Position numbers and translations under genes: made by a program
In this document: positions 56,429-64,000 of the stretch, one piece after another
Position numbering within the stretch: the stretch's first letter is position 1
Layout of the letters: each line of letters starts with the position of its first letter
Notes under the pieces: model-generated
The model's database searches: none
The model's input: only the letters and a program-made list of their open reading frames with translations
What the model was told of the DNA's origin: nothing
Source of the DNA: JAHRVQ01 sp963976815
GTDB lineage: Bacteria; Pseudomonadota; Gammaproteobacteria; Pseudomonadales; Azotimanducaceae
Length of the DNA: 64,000 nucleotides
Assembly (NCBI GenBank): GCA_963976815.1
Contig: CAXBLU010000006.1
Location: forward strand, 248,001-312,000
Reading direction: 5' to 3'

Positions 56429-56460
56429 ACGCGACTGCTGAAATTGATAAGAGAAAGTTA

Positions 56461-57033
56461 ATGGCGACCTATTCTACCAACGAATTCAAGTCGGGTCTCA
56501 AAGTCATGTTGGACGGGGACCCCTGTTCGATTCTTGAGAACGAATTTGTTAAACCCGGCAAGGGTCAAGCATTTAGCCGGGTTCGATTGCGAAATCTGAT
56601 TAATGGTCGAGTCTGGGAGCGCACCTTCAAATCCGGTGAGTCCCTCGAAGGCGCGGATGTGATGGATTACGAAATGGAGTACGTCTATTCGGATGGCGAC
56701 TACTGGCATTTTATGAAAACCGACGGCACGTTTGAGCAGCTTGCCGCTGACGAGGCTGCGGTGGCTGAATGCAAACAATGGCTAAAGGAAACCGAGAAGT
56801 ACACGGTTGTCTTGTGGAACGAAAATCCAATCAACGTTGCAGCGCCTAACTTTATCGAACTTGAAGTGACTGAAACTGATCCGGGTTTGAAAGGTGATAC
56901 TGCCCAGGGCGGCTCGAAACCCGCAACTCTGAGCACCGGTGCTGTGGTTAAAGTGCCGCTCTTTTTGAATCAGGGTGATGTGATTAAGGTTGATACTCGT
57001 ACCGGCGAATATCAAGGCCGGGCCAAGAGCTGA
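56461..57033 (+). CDS. efp: translation elongation factor P
   Basis: Relieves ribosome stalling at polyproline. 190 residues, three beta-barrel domains. The modified lysine is K34 in VKPGKGQAFSRV, and modification enzymes flank the gene. C-terminal FLNQGDVIKVDTRTGEYQGR is canonical. Its TGA overlaps the proposed CTG start of epmA. Confidence 0.97.
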   Translation: MATYSTNEFKSGLKVMLDGDPCSILENEFVKPGKGQAFSRVRLRNLINGRVWERTFKSGESLEGADVMDYEMEYVYSDGDYWHFMKTDGTFEQLAADEAAVAECKQWLKETEKYTVVLWNENPINVAAPNFIELEVTETDPGLKGDTAQGGSKPATLSTGAVVKVPLFLNQGDVIKVDTRTGEYQGRAKS

Positions 57034-57971
57034 GCACCGACCAATCAGTACTGCTTAATCGAGCAAAACTATACCGCTCAATAAGAGAGTTTTTTTTTGA
57101 GCGGGATGTCCTTGAAGTCAGCACACCGCTGCTCGCATGCCACACAGTTACAGACCCTCATATTGCGAGTTTTTCTATAGATGATTCGTTAGCTGGAGGT
57201 GTTCGTTACTTACAAACGTCCCCTGAGTTCGCCATGAAAAAGCTGTTGGCGAATGGGTCGGGCGCAATCTATAGCCTTGGACCGGTTTTCCGTCGTGGTG
57301 AGTCTGGTCAAAAACACAATCCTGAATTCACAATGCTCGAGTGGTATCGGCCCGAATTTGATCTCTCCCAATTGCTGGCGGAGGTCCGAGCGCTATTCTG
57401 CGGGCTGCAAAAGACGTTTGGTCTGGAAGTTATTGAGCCCACGACGCGGACTTATCAGGGACTATTCGAGGCGCGATATGGTGTGAACCCACATCTGTCG
57501 AGCACTGGTGAGTTACGTCTGCTGGCTGAGCGTGAGTGTCCAGATCAGTTGTATCATCTGCAGGATCGAGATGAAGGTGAGCGGGATGATCTACTGGATT
57601 TACTATTTTCCTTTGATATAGAACCAGAGCTGATTGCACCTTGTTTTGTCATCGATTTCCCCGCTAGCCAGGCTTCACTGGCCCGTGTTGCGCAGATTAA
57701 CGAAGCTCAGGTGGCACTCCGGGCAGAGTTTTATTGGCAAGGATTTGAACTCGCAAATGGATACGACGAGTTAAGAGATGGAATTGAGCTTAGCCAGCGT
57801 ATGGAGCGAGATAATCGGATACGTCTTGGCCGTGGCTTACCGGTTATAGATCCAGATGCTGATTTGCTTGAGGCCCTGCCCAAAATGCCGAATTGTGCGG
57901 GAATAGCGCTGGGTATAGATCGGCTGTTAATGTTGTTGCTGGGCAAAAACGAATTGTCAGACGTACTATAA
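57030..57971 (+). CDS. epmA: EF-P lysyltransferase EpmA with apparent CTG start
   Basis: Class II lysyl-tRNA synthetase paralogue that attaches beta-lysine to EF-P K34. From CTG 57030 the protein is 313 residues (E. coli 325): RAKLYRSIREFFFERDVLEV, TPLLACHTVTDPHI, YLQTSPEFAMKKLL, HNPEFTMLEWYRP, ELANGYDEL and GIALGIDRLLMLLLG. The conserved N-terminal 68 residues lie upstream of the first ATG (57234), and the frame has no ATG, GTG or TTG back to its stop at 56991. CTG 57030 overlaps the efp TGA as CTGA, like an ATGA junction, so coupled initiation at CTG is the simplest reading; CTG 57051 or ATA 57081 are alternatives. Confidence 0.85.
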   Translation: MSTDQSVLLNRAKLYRSIREFFFERDVLEVSTPLLACHTVTDPHIASFSIDDSLAGGVRYLQTSPEFAMKKLLANGSGAIYSLGPVFRRGESGQKHNPEFTMLEWYRPEFDLSQLLAEVRALFCGLQKTFGLEVIEPTTRTYQGLFEARYGVNPHLSSTGELRLLAERECPDQLYHLQDRDEGERDDLLDLLFSFDIEPELIAPCFVIDFPASQASLARVAQINEAQVALRAEFYWQGFELANGYDELRDGIELSQRMERDNRIRLGRGLPVIDPDADLLEALPKMPNCAGIALGIDRLLMLLLGKNELSDVL

Positions 57972-57981
57972 ATCCCAGGCC

Positions 57982-58851
57982 CTAAATTAAAGACTCCCCC
58001 ATTCGCACAATATCCCCGGCTTTATGCTTTAGACCATGCCTGTGTGCGGTTACGACAATAGCGGTTGAGCCCATCAGAAAACGGCCAAGCTCATCACCTG
58101 CAGAAAATGTCGTATTCTGAAATTTGTTGTTGATGTCTTCTGCCAAAATCTGACGAGCGGGGTAAGGTGTGTCTCTCCAGATAGGCTGTATACCCGCAAC
58201 AATCATTGCGCCAACCATCACCAGTCCAACGGGTCCCGATGGGGTTTCGAATTCCATGACGAGGCGTTCATTAATGGCAAATAGATCCGGAATAGCGTCA
58301 GCGGTTTGTTGATTTACAGAAAACAGCTTGCCTGGAACATAACGCGCAGCAATAAGTTTGCCACTAACAGGGCTGTGAACTCGATGATAGTCTCGAGGAG
58401 CAAGGTACACAGTCGCAAAGGAGCCCTCGGCGTAAACGTCAGGTTTTCCGCCTGCCATTAATTGCTCAAGACTGTAATTTATTCCCTTAGCCTGTAGAAG
58501 CTGACCAGTACAAATATCACCGCATTCAGAGATTGCCCCATCAGCGGGACAACAAAATTCGCCTTCGATGGGCCTAGCGTCCGGCTTCAGCGCCCGGGTG
58601 AAGAAGGCATTGAAGGAGGCATAGGTCTCGGGATTGGGTTCAAGCGCATCAGAAAGGTCAATCTTGTAGCGACCTATCGCCCAATTGATGAAACTCCGCT
58701 TGATCCATGTGATCTCGCTTTCAGCAACCCAACCCACCAGCCGCGAGAGTAGGTGTTGTGGCAATATTTTCTGCAGGAAAATGAACAAGGTATCAGCCAA
58801 CCTCGACTGGAGTGTTGGGGTCGTTTCCCCATTCTGACCAGGAGCCGTCAT
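57982..58851 (-). CDS. psd: phosphatidylserine decarboxylase proenzyme
   Basis: Makes phosphatidylethanolamine at the inner membrane after self-cleavage to a pyruvoyl enzyme. The cleavage motif is MGSTAIVV (family LGST) near the C-terminus. Others: FNAFFTRALKPDARPI, CPADGAISECGDI, YLAPRDYHRVHSPVSG and FSVNQQTADAIPDLFAINER. ATG 58851 gives 289 residues, equal to Pseudomonas Psd, with AGG upstream; it overlaps the rhodanese gene by 59 bases. Confidence 0.95.
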   Translation of the reverse strand: MTAPGQNGETTPTLQSRLADTLFIFLQKILPQHLLSRLVGWVAESEITWIKRSFINWAIGRYKIDLSDALEPNPETYASFNAFFTRALKPDARPIEGEFCCPADGAISECGDICTGQLLQAKGINYSLEQLMAGGKPDVYAEGSFATVYLAPRDYHRVHSPVSGKLIAARYVPGKLFSVNQQTADAIPDLFAINERLVMEFETPSGPVGLVMVGAMIVAGIQPIWRDTPYPARQILAEDINNKFQNTTFSAGDELGRFLMGSTAIVVTAHRHGLKHKAGDIVRMGESLI

Positions 58852-59617
58852 AGGCCTGCATATCAAAACCAAGGCTTTTACCCACAAGGTAGGTGAAGCC
58901 AGAACGATGATGGGTTTGGCAGTGGGTGGCGATTCTTTTTTGGCCGTCTATTCCGGCTACCGCAAGGCGTTCGCGTATATCCTCGCGAATTCTGAGCTGG
59001 CGTTCTGGGTCCATGGCGCGGGTCCATTCAAAATTCACCGCTCCTGGAATTCTGCCTCCCCGTTGGGATACGAGTCGGGTACCGGCGTATTCATCTGCTC
59101 CCCGGGCATCCCAAATTTGGAGGCTCTGAGCCGATAGGCTGTCCAGGATGTCCTGCTTTGATGCAATAAAAGTCTTATCAATCGAAAGCGAAGGATTGGT
59201 TGGCGTAGGGTAGTTGGTATCCGTGGTTGTGGTTAAGCCAGCCGCCAACCAGGCATGTATACCACCATTTAAGTAACTCGTATGTTGATGTCCGATCACA
59301 TCCAGGGTCCAAACCATTCTACCGGCCCATCCACCACCTTCATCGTCATAGACAACAATGTGTTTATCCGGGGCATAACCAATGTTTCCAAATAGATCCT
59401 CAAGCTGATCCAGCGCGGGCAGCTTGCCGACCGCAGGCCTTTCTCCGGATACCAGGTCCTGGGGTTTAACATGCACAGCACCCGGCAAATGGGCCTGCAG
59501 ATAGGTGTCCTCACGGCAGAGATCAATAATTAGGACGTCATTTAGGTGGGGCAGCAGGGCCTCGGGCTCAACAATTAGGGGCAGCATAGGGTCAGGAAAT
59601 GAGGATGAGGTGGGCAT
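58793..59617 (-). CDS. rhdA: thiosulfate sulfurtransferase (rhodanese)
   Basis: Two-domain rhodanese, 274 residues. The C-terminal domain carries the catalytic loop CQTHHRSG with Cys233, the same loop as Azotobacter RhdA; the N-terminal domain (YDDEGGGWAGRM) is inactive, as usual. Linked to psd in Pseudomonas as well. Physiological sulfur acceptor unknown. Divergent from orn. Confidence 0.92.
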   Translation of the reverse strand: MPTSSSFPDPMLPLIVEPEALLPHLNDVLIIDLCREDTYLQAHLPGAVHVKPQDLVSGERPAVGKLPALDQLEDLFGNIGYAPDKHIVVYDDEGGGWAGRMVWTLDVIGHQHTSYLNGGIHAWLAAGLTTTTDTNYPTPTNPSLSIDKTFIASKQDILDSLSAQSLQIWDARGADEYAGTRLVSQRGGRIPGAVNFEWTRAMDPERQLRIREDIRERLAVAGIDGQKRIATHCQTHHRSGFTYLVGKSLGFDMQAYDGSWSEWGNDPNTPVEVG

Positions 59618-59685
59618 TTTACGCGACAGGCGTCATTCATTACGAGTTAATTACAATCTGGGGCGACCAGAGCAGGTAAATTCGC

Positions 59686-59691
59686 TAAAAT
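59686..59691 (+). promoter_or_regulatory. orn -10 box
   Basis: TAAAAT, five of six to consensus, about 30 bases before the orn start; -35 is poor (GCGACC at 17 bp). Confidence 0.4.
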
Positions 59692-59719
59692 CCCCCCTCT
59701 TTTATGTGGCGACAATGAT

Positions 59720-60259
59720 TTGAATTACTCTGAAAATCTGGTGTGGATGGATCTTGAGATGACAGGTCTCGATCCTGAAGTGGACAGAATCATAGAAATC
59801 GCCACCATTGTTACGGACTCTGAACTGAAAATTTTAGAAGAGGGTCCGGTGTTTGTGATTCGCCAAAGCCAAGCCTTATTGGATGGCATGGATGAGTGGA
59901 ACACAACCCATCACACCGCGTCGGGTCTATTGGATCGAATAGCAGAAAGTGGCATTAGTGAAGCAGAGGCGGAACAGAAAACCCTCGAATTTGTGAAGCG
60001 TTTTGTTGAGCCCGGGCAAGCGCCGCTTTGTGGAAATTCGATAGGCCAGGATCGACGGTTTCTGGTCAAGCAAATGCCAAAACTCGAAGCTCACCTCCAC
60101 TATCGCAATATCGACGTGAGCACCGTGAAGGAGCTAGCCTTTCGCTGGCGTCCTGAAGTCGCTGATGGTGTACAAAAACAGGGTGCCCACAGGGCCGTTG
60201 ATGATATTCGCGAATCCATCGCTGAACTTCGTCACTACCGAGAGCATTTCTTTAAGTAA
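59720..60259 (+). CDS. orn: oligoribonuclease
   Basis: DEDDh 3'-5' exonuclease degrading 2-5-nt RNA and pGpG, thereby finishing c-di-GMP turnover. 179 residues: D11/E13 in VWMDLEMTGLD, CGNSIGQDRRFL, YRNIDVSTVKEL, and HRAVDDIRESI. Start is TTG 59720; an out-of-frame ATG five bases upstream is not usable. Convergent with queG. Confidence 0.96.
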   Translation: MNYSENLVWMDLEMTGLDPEVDRIIEIATIVTDSELKILEEGPVFVIRQSQALLDGMDEWNTTHHTASGLLDRIAESGISEAEAEQKTLEFVKRFVEPGQAPLCGNSIGQDRRFLVKQMPKLEAHLHYRNIDVSTVKELAFRWRPEVADGVQKQGAHRAVDDIRESIAELRHYREHFFK

Positions 60260-60262
60260 GCG

Positions 60263-61351
60263 TTACGCCTGGGTAGCCTGCTTGAGGTGCTGTTGCTCGA
60301 TAGCCCAGTTAATGTGCTCCGCAACAAGATCTGATGCCCCTTCCAGAGCCGCGATCAGCACCTTCACAATTCCAGCATCATAGTCAGCGTTTCCCAGAGC
60401 AACGGCAATATTACGTTGCCAGCCCTCGTAACCTGTTCGGCGAATCGCAGACCCCTCAGTCCGAGTGAGAAATTCCTGTTCCGTCCAGGAAAATAACTCG
60501 AGCAGGCCAATATCATCGAGTTGGTGCCTTGGGGCAAAGTCTGGCTCCGCTGTGAATTGAACAAACTTGTTCCAGGGGCAAAATACCTGGCAATCATCAC
60601 AGCCGAAAATTCGATTCCCTACCGCCCTGCGCAGCGCTGGGTCAATGCTTCCCCGGTGTTCAATTGTTAAATAGGAAATACACTTTCTAGCGTCTAGCTC
60701 CGACGGCGAGATGATTGCATGGGTCGGACAAACGTCTATACACGCAGTACAGGTACCACAGTGTTGTTGAACAACAGGGCTATCCATCACTAAAGGTAAG
60801 TTGGTGTAGATCTCACCGAGAAAAAACCACGATCCAGCGTTTTGATTCATTAACAGCGTATTTTTACCGATCCAGCCGAGGCCTGCTTTTTGTGCCAGCG
60901 CTTTCTCTAGTACCGGGGCGCTATCGGTAAACACGCGTCCCTGGGCGGCTGGCAGATTCTGATTGTCTAGAAACACTTCAACTTTTTTCCAGACGCGTTT
61001 CAGTTTTTGTCGAATGACTTTATGGTAATCCCGACCGAGGCTGTAGCGGGCAATATAGGCTTTTTGATCCGTTGCAATAATATCCTCCGGCTCGGCGCTG
61101 TCCGTTAAGTAGTCGAGACGAAAGCAGATAACTCGCTCGGTACCGGGAATCAATTCCGAAGGTCGTGAGCGCTTAATACCGTGGGCAGAGAGATAGCCCA
61201 TTTCCCCGGCGTAACCCTTGTCGAGCCAGCTGTTGAGATGCGCTTCATGGGATTCAAGGTTGGTATCGGTAATACCTGTCTGCTGGAAACCCTCGTCCTT
61301 TGCCCAGACATGAATTAGTCGGGACAACTCTTGATAGAGGTGTTCGCTCAT
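60263..61351 (-). CDS. queG: epoxyqueuosine reductase
   Basis: Cobalamin and Fe-S enzyme for the last step of queuosine tRNA modification. 362 residues with two ferredoxin-type cluster motifs, CGTCTACIDVCPTHAI and CDDCQVFCPWNKF, plus GWIGKNTLLMNQNAGSWFFL and CISYLTIEHRGSI. HEAT-like C-terminus. Sits beside orn and nnr, the conserved order. Confidence 0.96.
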   Translation of the reverse strand: MSEHLYQELSRLIHVWAKDEGFQQTGITDTNLESHEAHLNSWLDKGYAGEMGYLSAHGIKRSRPSELIPGTERVICFRLDYLTDSAEPEDIIATDQKAYIARYSLGRDYHKVIRQKLKRVWKKVEVFLDNQNLPAAQGRVFTDSAPVLEKALAQKAGLGWIGKNTLLMNQNAGSWFFLGEIYTNLPLVMDSPVVQQHCGTCTACIDVCPTHAIISPSELDARKCISYLTIEHRGSIDPALRRAVGNRIFGCDDCQVFCPWNKFVQFTAEPDFAPRHQLDDIGLLELFSWTEQEFLTRTEGSAIRRTGYEGWQRNIAVALGNADYDAGIVKVLIAALEGASDLVAEHINWAIEQQHLKQATQA

Positions 61352-61366
61352 GCTGGTACAGCTCTC

Positions 61367-61387
61367 TGTTTCAATTTTGTTTCAATT
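61367..61387. repeat. TGTTTCAATT direct repeat
   Basis: Two perfect copies 11 bp apart (61367 and 61378), one helical turn, in the divergent queG-nnr spacer. Confidence 0.6.
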
Positions 61388-61442
61388 GTCATATCAAAAA
61401 AGTGTTTGATCGATGATGCAAGGCCGAAGCGTCGACTTTAAG

Positions 61443-61448
61443 TATAAT
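61443..61448 (+). promoter_or_regulatory. -10 box upstream of nnr
   Basis: Perfect TATAAT 34 bases before ATG 61482; no good -35. It favours a start downstream of 61413. Confidence 0.4.
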
Positions 61449-61481
61449 GATGCCACGATCATCTGGGTTTACCTCAAACCG

Positions 61482-62978
61482 ATGGAAAAGAATGTGAAGT
61501 CTTCGACCAGTGAGCCATCTCCGGATGTGCTCTATCTCGCGGAGCAGGTACGGGAGCTGGATCGAATACTCATTGAAGAGCGCGGCATTCCGGGCTTGAC
61601 CTTGATGCGGCGAGCCGCGCTGGCTTGCGTGGCTGAGTTACTTGCGGAATGGCCCGAGCCCAGACGTATTCGCGTCTATTGCGGTAGTGGCAACAATGCA
61701 GCGGATGGCTACATTGTTGCAGGAATTCTCGCCGAAAAGGGGATTGCGACGGACGTGATCCTGGTTGGGGATGTAGCCAAGCTCAGCGCAGATGGACGTG
61801 CGGCGCTGAAATTCTGTAAACAGTCCGGAGCAAAAATACTCGATTCAGATCAAGGCTGCACAACCGCAACGGTGATTGTAGACGCACTATTGGGTACTGG
61901 GTTCAAAGGCGGTCTGCGGGCCGCATACAAGTCCACCATTGATTCAATTAATTCGAGTGACATTCCTGTATTGGCTGTCGACGTGCCTTCTGGCCTGGAT
62001 GTTGATACCGGTGCGGTTCCAGAGGTTGCGGTTATTGCCGATCTGACCGTCACTTTTATTGCATATAAACGTGGCCTGTTTACTGGGCAGGGCGTTGATG
62101 TGACCGGTAAGTTAAAATTTGCGGCCCTCGGCGCTACCCCCAAACCTGTGCCTCCAGGTGAGCAGGTTCGGGTATTGAACTTAGCCAATCTTCTGGAAGA
62201 TATCCCAACCCGGCCGAAGAACGCCCACAAATTCCAATTTGGACATGTCCTAATTGTGGGCGGCGATCTTGGTATGGGGGGTGCCCCGTTGATGTCTGCC
62301 CTTGCTGCGATGCGACTTGGTGCCGGTTTGGTGAGTCTCGCAACACGACCCGAACACGCGTCGATACTGATGGCCCATCAGCCAGAATTGATGATTCGAG
62401 GCGTATCAAGCCCCAATGAGCTAAAACCACTGCTTTTACAGGCGGACATTGTGGTGCTTGGACCTGGCCTGGGTCGGGATAAATGGGGACAGATGCTCTA
62501 TAGCGAAGTAATGGCGACGGATCTTCCGTTGGTTGTGGATGCTGACGGCCTGAACCTTTTGGCCTCGAAGCCTGTCAAAAGGGGTAATTGGGTTCTGACA
62601 CCACATCCCGGGGAAGCCGCGCGATTGCTCGATATTGATTCTGTCGGGCAAGATAGATTTAAAGCGGCGAAAGAACTGCAGGACCAATATGGTGGTGTCG
62701 TGGTGCTTAAAGGAGCGGGCTCTATTGTTGTTGCTAATGCAGAAATCACGCTTTGCCCCTATGGTAATCCCGGAATGTCCACGGCGGGCATGGGCGATGT
62801 GCTCTGTGGCGCTATTGGTGGTCTGTGGGCTCAGCTACCGGATGCTTTACAGGCTGTAAAATTGGGCGTGTCACTACATTCCGCAGCTGGAGATCGCTGT
62901 GCGGCCAGGGCGGGTCAGCGAGGAATTTTAGCCACCGACATCATTCCGGTGATGCGCGAGTTACTCAATGGTATTTGA
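61482..62978 (+). CDS. nnr: bifunctional NAD(P)H-hydrate repair enzyme (epimerase/dehydratase)
   Basis: Repairs hydrated NAD(P)H. N-terminal epimerase domain (about 15-225; GSGNNAADGY, DALLGTGFKGGLR, DVPSGLDVDTG) and C-terminal ADP-dependent dehydratase (about 240-495; GGDLGMGGAPLMSALAAMR, VDADGLNLLA, LTPHPGEAARLL, TAGMGDVLCGAIGG). The start is uncertain: ATG 61482 (498 residues) follows a TATAAT; ATG 61413 or GTG 61494 are possible. tsaE overlaps its last 11 bases. Confidence 0.93.
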   Translation: MEKNVKSSTSEPSPDVLYLAEQVRELDRILIEERGIPGLTLMRRAALACVAELLAEWPEPRRIRVYCGSGNNAADGYIVAGILAEKGIATDVILVGDVAKLSADGRAALKFCKQSGAKILDSDQGCTTATVIVDALLGTGFKGGLRAAYKSTIDSINSSDIPVLAVDVPSGLDVDTGAVPEVAVIADLTVTFIAYKRGLFTGQGVDVTGKLKFAALGATPKPVPPGEQVRVLNLANLLEDIPTRPKNAHKFQFGHVLIVGGDLGMGGAPLMSALAAMRLGAGLVSLATRPEHASILMAHQPELMIRGVSSPNELKPLLLQADIVVLGPGLGRDKWGQMLYSEVMATDLPLVVDADGLNLLASKPVKRGNWVLTPHPGEAARLLDIDSVGQDRFKAAKELQDQYGGVVVLKGAGSIVVANAEITLCPYGNPGMSTAGMGDVLCGAIGGLWAQLPDALQAVKLGVSLHSAAGDRCAARAGQRGILATDIIPVMRELLNGI

Positions 62979-63483
62979 GCATTCTGTGCCAGACGAAGCT
63001 GGCACCCTGGCATTTGCCGAAACCTTAGGCAGCCTGCTTGAGTGCACGGGGGTGGTCTACTTAAAGGGTACCCTGGGTGCTGGGAAAACTACTTTTAGTC
63101 GGGGAATTTTACGTTCTTATGGTTACGACGGCGCGGTCAAAAGTCCAACATTTACGATTGTTGAGCCCTATGACTTACAATGGGGTCAGGTCTATCATTT
63201 TGATCTATATAGGATTGCCGACCCTGAGGAACTAGAGTACCTGGGAATTGATGATTATCTGGCTGAAGGGCACTTATGCCTAATCGAGTGGCCGGAGCGT
63301 GGTGAAGGGTTTTTACCACTTCCGGACATCGAACTTGAGTTGACCTTAGCCGGTAAGGGTCGACATATAAAATTGATCGGTTGTTCCGAGCGGGGCAACT
63401 TAATATGTGAACACATGGCTAAACGCTTGACCAAAAATAACAGCGAAAAATTGAGTGCGACTTCATCGGGTGATGATTTGTGA
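62968..63483 (+). CDS. tsaE: tRNA threonylcarbamoyladenosine biosynthesis ATPase TsaE
   Basis: P-loop ATPase of t6A tRNA modification. Walker A GTLGAGKTTFSRG near residue 35, SPTFTIVEPY, YHFDLYRIADPEELEYLGIDDYL and LIEWPERG are diagnostic. 171 residues, with about 20 extra polar C-terminal residues. It overlaps nnr and, by four bases (GTGA), the amidase. Confidence 0.95.
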   Translation: MVFEHSVPDEAGTLAFAETLGSLLECTGVVYLKGTLGAGKTTFSRGILRSYGYDGAVKSPTFTIVEPYDLQWGQVYHFDLYRIADPEELEYLGIDDYLAEGHLCLIEWPERGEGFLPLPDIELELTLAGKGRHIKLIGCSERGNLICEHMAKRLTKNNSEKLSATSSGDDL

Positions 63484-64000
63484 ATGTGATCAGCCGAGCC
63501 AGGCAATTTGCGGGGCGGTGGTCGGCTTCATCAATTCTGTTCCTGTGGATGCTGATGCCTGAGTTGGCCCTCGCGGACACAGCGACTGTCGATAGTGTTC
63601 GAGTTCGACAGTCTCCGGAGCGAACTCGAATTGTGTTTGATGTGAGCCAGCCCGTTGACCACAAGGTTTTTGCCCTCACTAATCCCCGCCGGCTAGTGAT
63701 CGATATTTCCAGTGCGTCAATGAACGCAGATTTTTCAAAGCTAGATCTTCGCTCAACACCTATTGATTCGATGCGGTCCGCCGTCAGAGAAGGCGACGAT
63801 TTGCGGGTTGTGTTGGACCTCAACGATAAGGTGAAACCACGCAGCTTTATACTGAAACCCATTTTGCAATATGGGGATCGACTGGTCATTGACCTTTATA
63901 CCGCCGATCAACAGATTGCACCGGTTGTGCAAAAAGCGGATCTGATCGCTCAACAAATGCGCGATATTGTGGTTGCTATCGATGCTGGCCACGGGGGTGA
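63480..64000 (+). CDS. amiB: N-acetylmuramoyl-L-alanine amidase (partial, AmiB/AmiC type)
   Basis: Murein hydrolase for daughter-cell separation, exported to the periplasm. From GTG 63480 the frame encodes a signal sequence (ILFLWMLMPELALA), an AMIN domain (about 38-140; VRVRQSPERTRIVFDVSQP) and the first strand of the Amidase_3 domain with the zinc histidine in VVAIDAGHGG, where the window ends. Alternative start GTG 63486. nnr-tsaE-amidase is the conserved order, normally followed by mutL. Confidence 0.93.
   Translation, partial: MNVISRARQFAGRWSASSILFLWMLMPELALADTATVDSVRVRQSPERTRIVFDVSQPVDHKVFALTNPRRLVIDISSASMNADFSKLDLRSTPIDSMRSAVREGDDLRVVLDLNDKVKPRSFILKPILQYGDRLVIDLYTADQQIAPVVQKADLIAQQMRDIVVAIDAGHGG

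Noticed and set aside
57234..57971. epmA starting at ATG 57234
   Set aside because: It would remove 68 conserved residues; the upstream frame is open and matches the EpmA N-terminus.
1..64000. CRISPR array, tRNA, rRNA, prophage or IS element
   Set aside because: No regularly spaced 25-37-bp repeats, no tRNA-like T-loop/acceptor combination, and no transposase or phage genes were found on reading.

Overview
The window is a chromosomal housekeeping region of a gammaproteobacterium. Gene order repeatedly matches blocks known from Pseudomonas: fau/6S RNA/zapA/ygfB/pepP/ubiH/gcv; HAD phosphatase/rppH/ptsP; glnE/ilvE/waaF/waaC/waaG/waaP/kinases; hldE/AKR/FAD oxidoreductase/waaA; DUF1249/parE/parC/serB/fimX/rhdA/psd/orn/queG/nnr/tsaE/amidase. 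Base composition looks near 50% GC by eye, and spacers are short. I infer a Pseudomonadales- or Cellvibrionales-like, probably aquatic, organism; the sequence alone does not fix the genus. I see no rRNA, tRNA, phage, transposase or CRISPR array, and no stretch over 300 bases without a gene.

Layout. 1-1234 (minus): end of 5-formyl-THF cyclo-ligase, 6S RNA, zapA and a small coiled-coil gene. 1340-4463: ygfB, pepP and ubiH, each pair overlapping by one base. 4566-8983: complete glycine cleavage operon with a split P protein. 9018-10735 (minus): imelysin-like lipoprotein and HAD phosphatase. 10935-13706: rppH and ptsP. 13737-14465 (minus): NRDE protein. 14547-21364: lgt, fabV, a membrane class III cyclase, hemE and two amidohydrolases. 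21413-25711 (minus): argE-argA-ilvD. 25830-31397: an orphan secretion/pilus-type ATPase, glnE and ilvE.

31410-45724 is an LPS inner-core region: two heptosyltransferases, a double-length WaaG-like glycosyltransferase, three core kinase-like proteins (one with two kinase domains), a further glycosyltransferase, a lipid A acyltransferase, hldE (heptose precursor) and waaA (Kdo transferase). Four successive junctions overlap by 4 bases (ATGA/GTGA), so waaF through the second kinase should be translationally coupled.

45816-64000 holds DUF1249, topoisomerase IV (parE, parC), a membrane protein of the PA4961/YtjB type, serB, fimX, the EF-P modification set (epmB, efp, epmA), psd with rhodanese, orn, queG, nnr, tsaE and the start of an N-acetylmuramoyl-L-alanine amidase.

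The least ordinary features are: the tandem-duplicated WaaG-like fusion (33424-35685); epmA, whose conserved N-terminus has no ATG, GTG or TTG and seems to begin at a CTG overlapping the efp stop; a near-perfect 25-bp inverted repeat built from GGGTCAGAGTAA units that supplies the last codons of an amidohydrolase; and several short tandem repeats (periods 12-14 bp) sitting directly behind stop codons at four loci. No clear new multi-gene system is visible.
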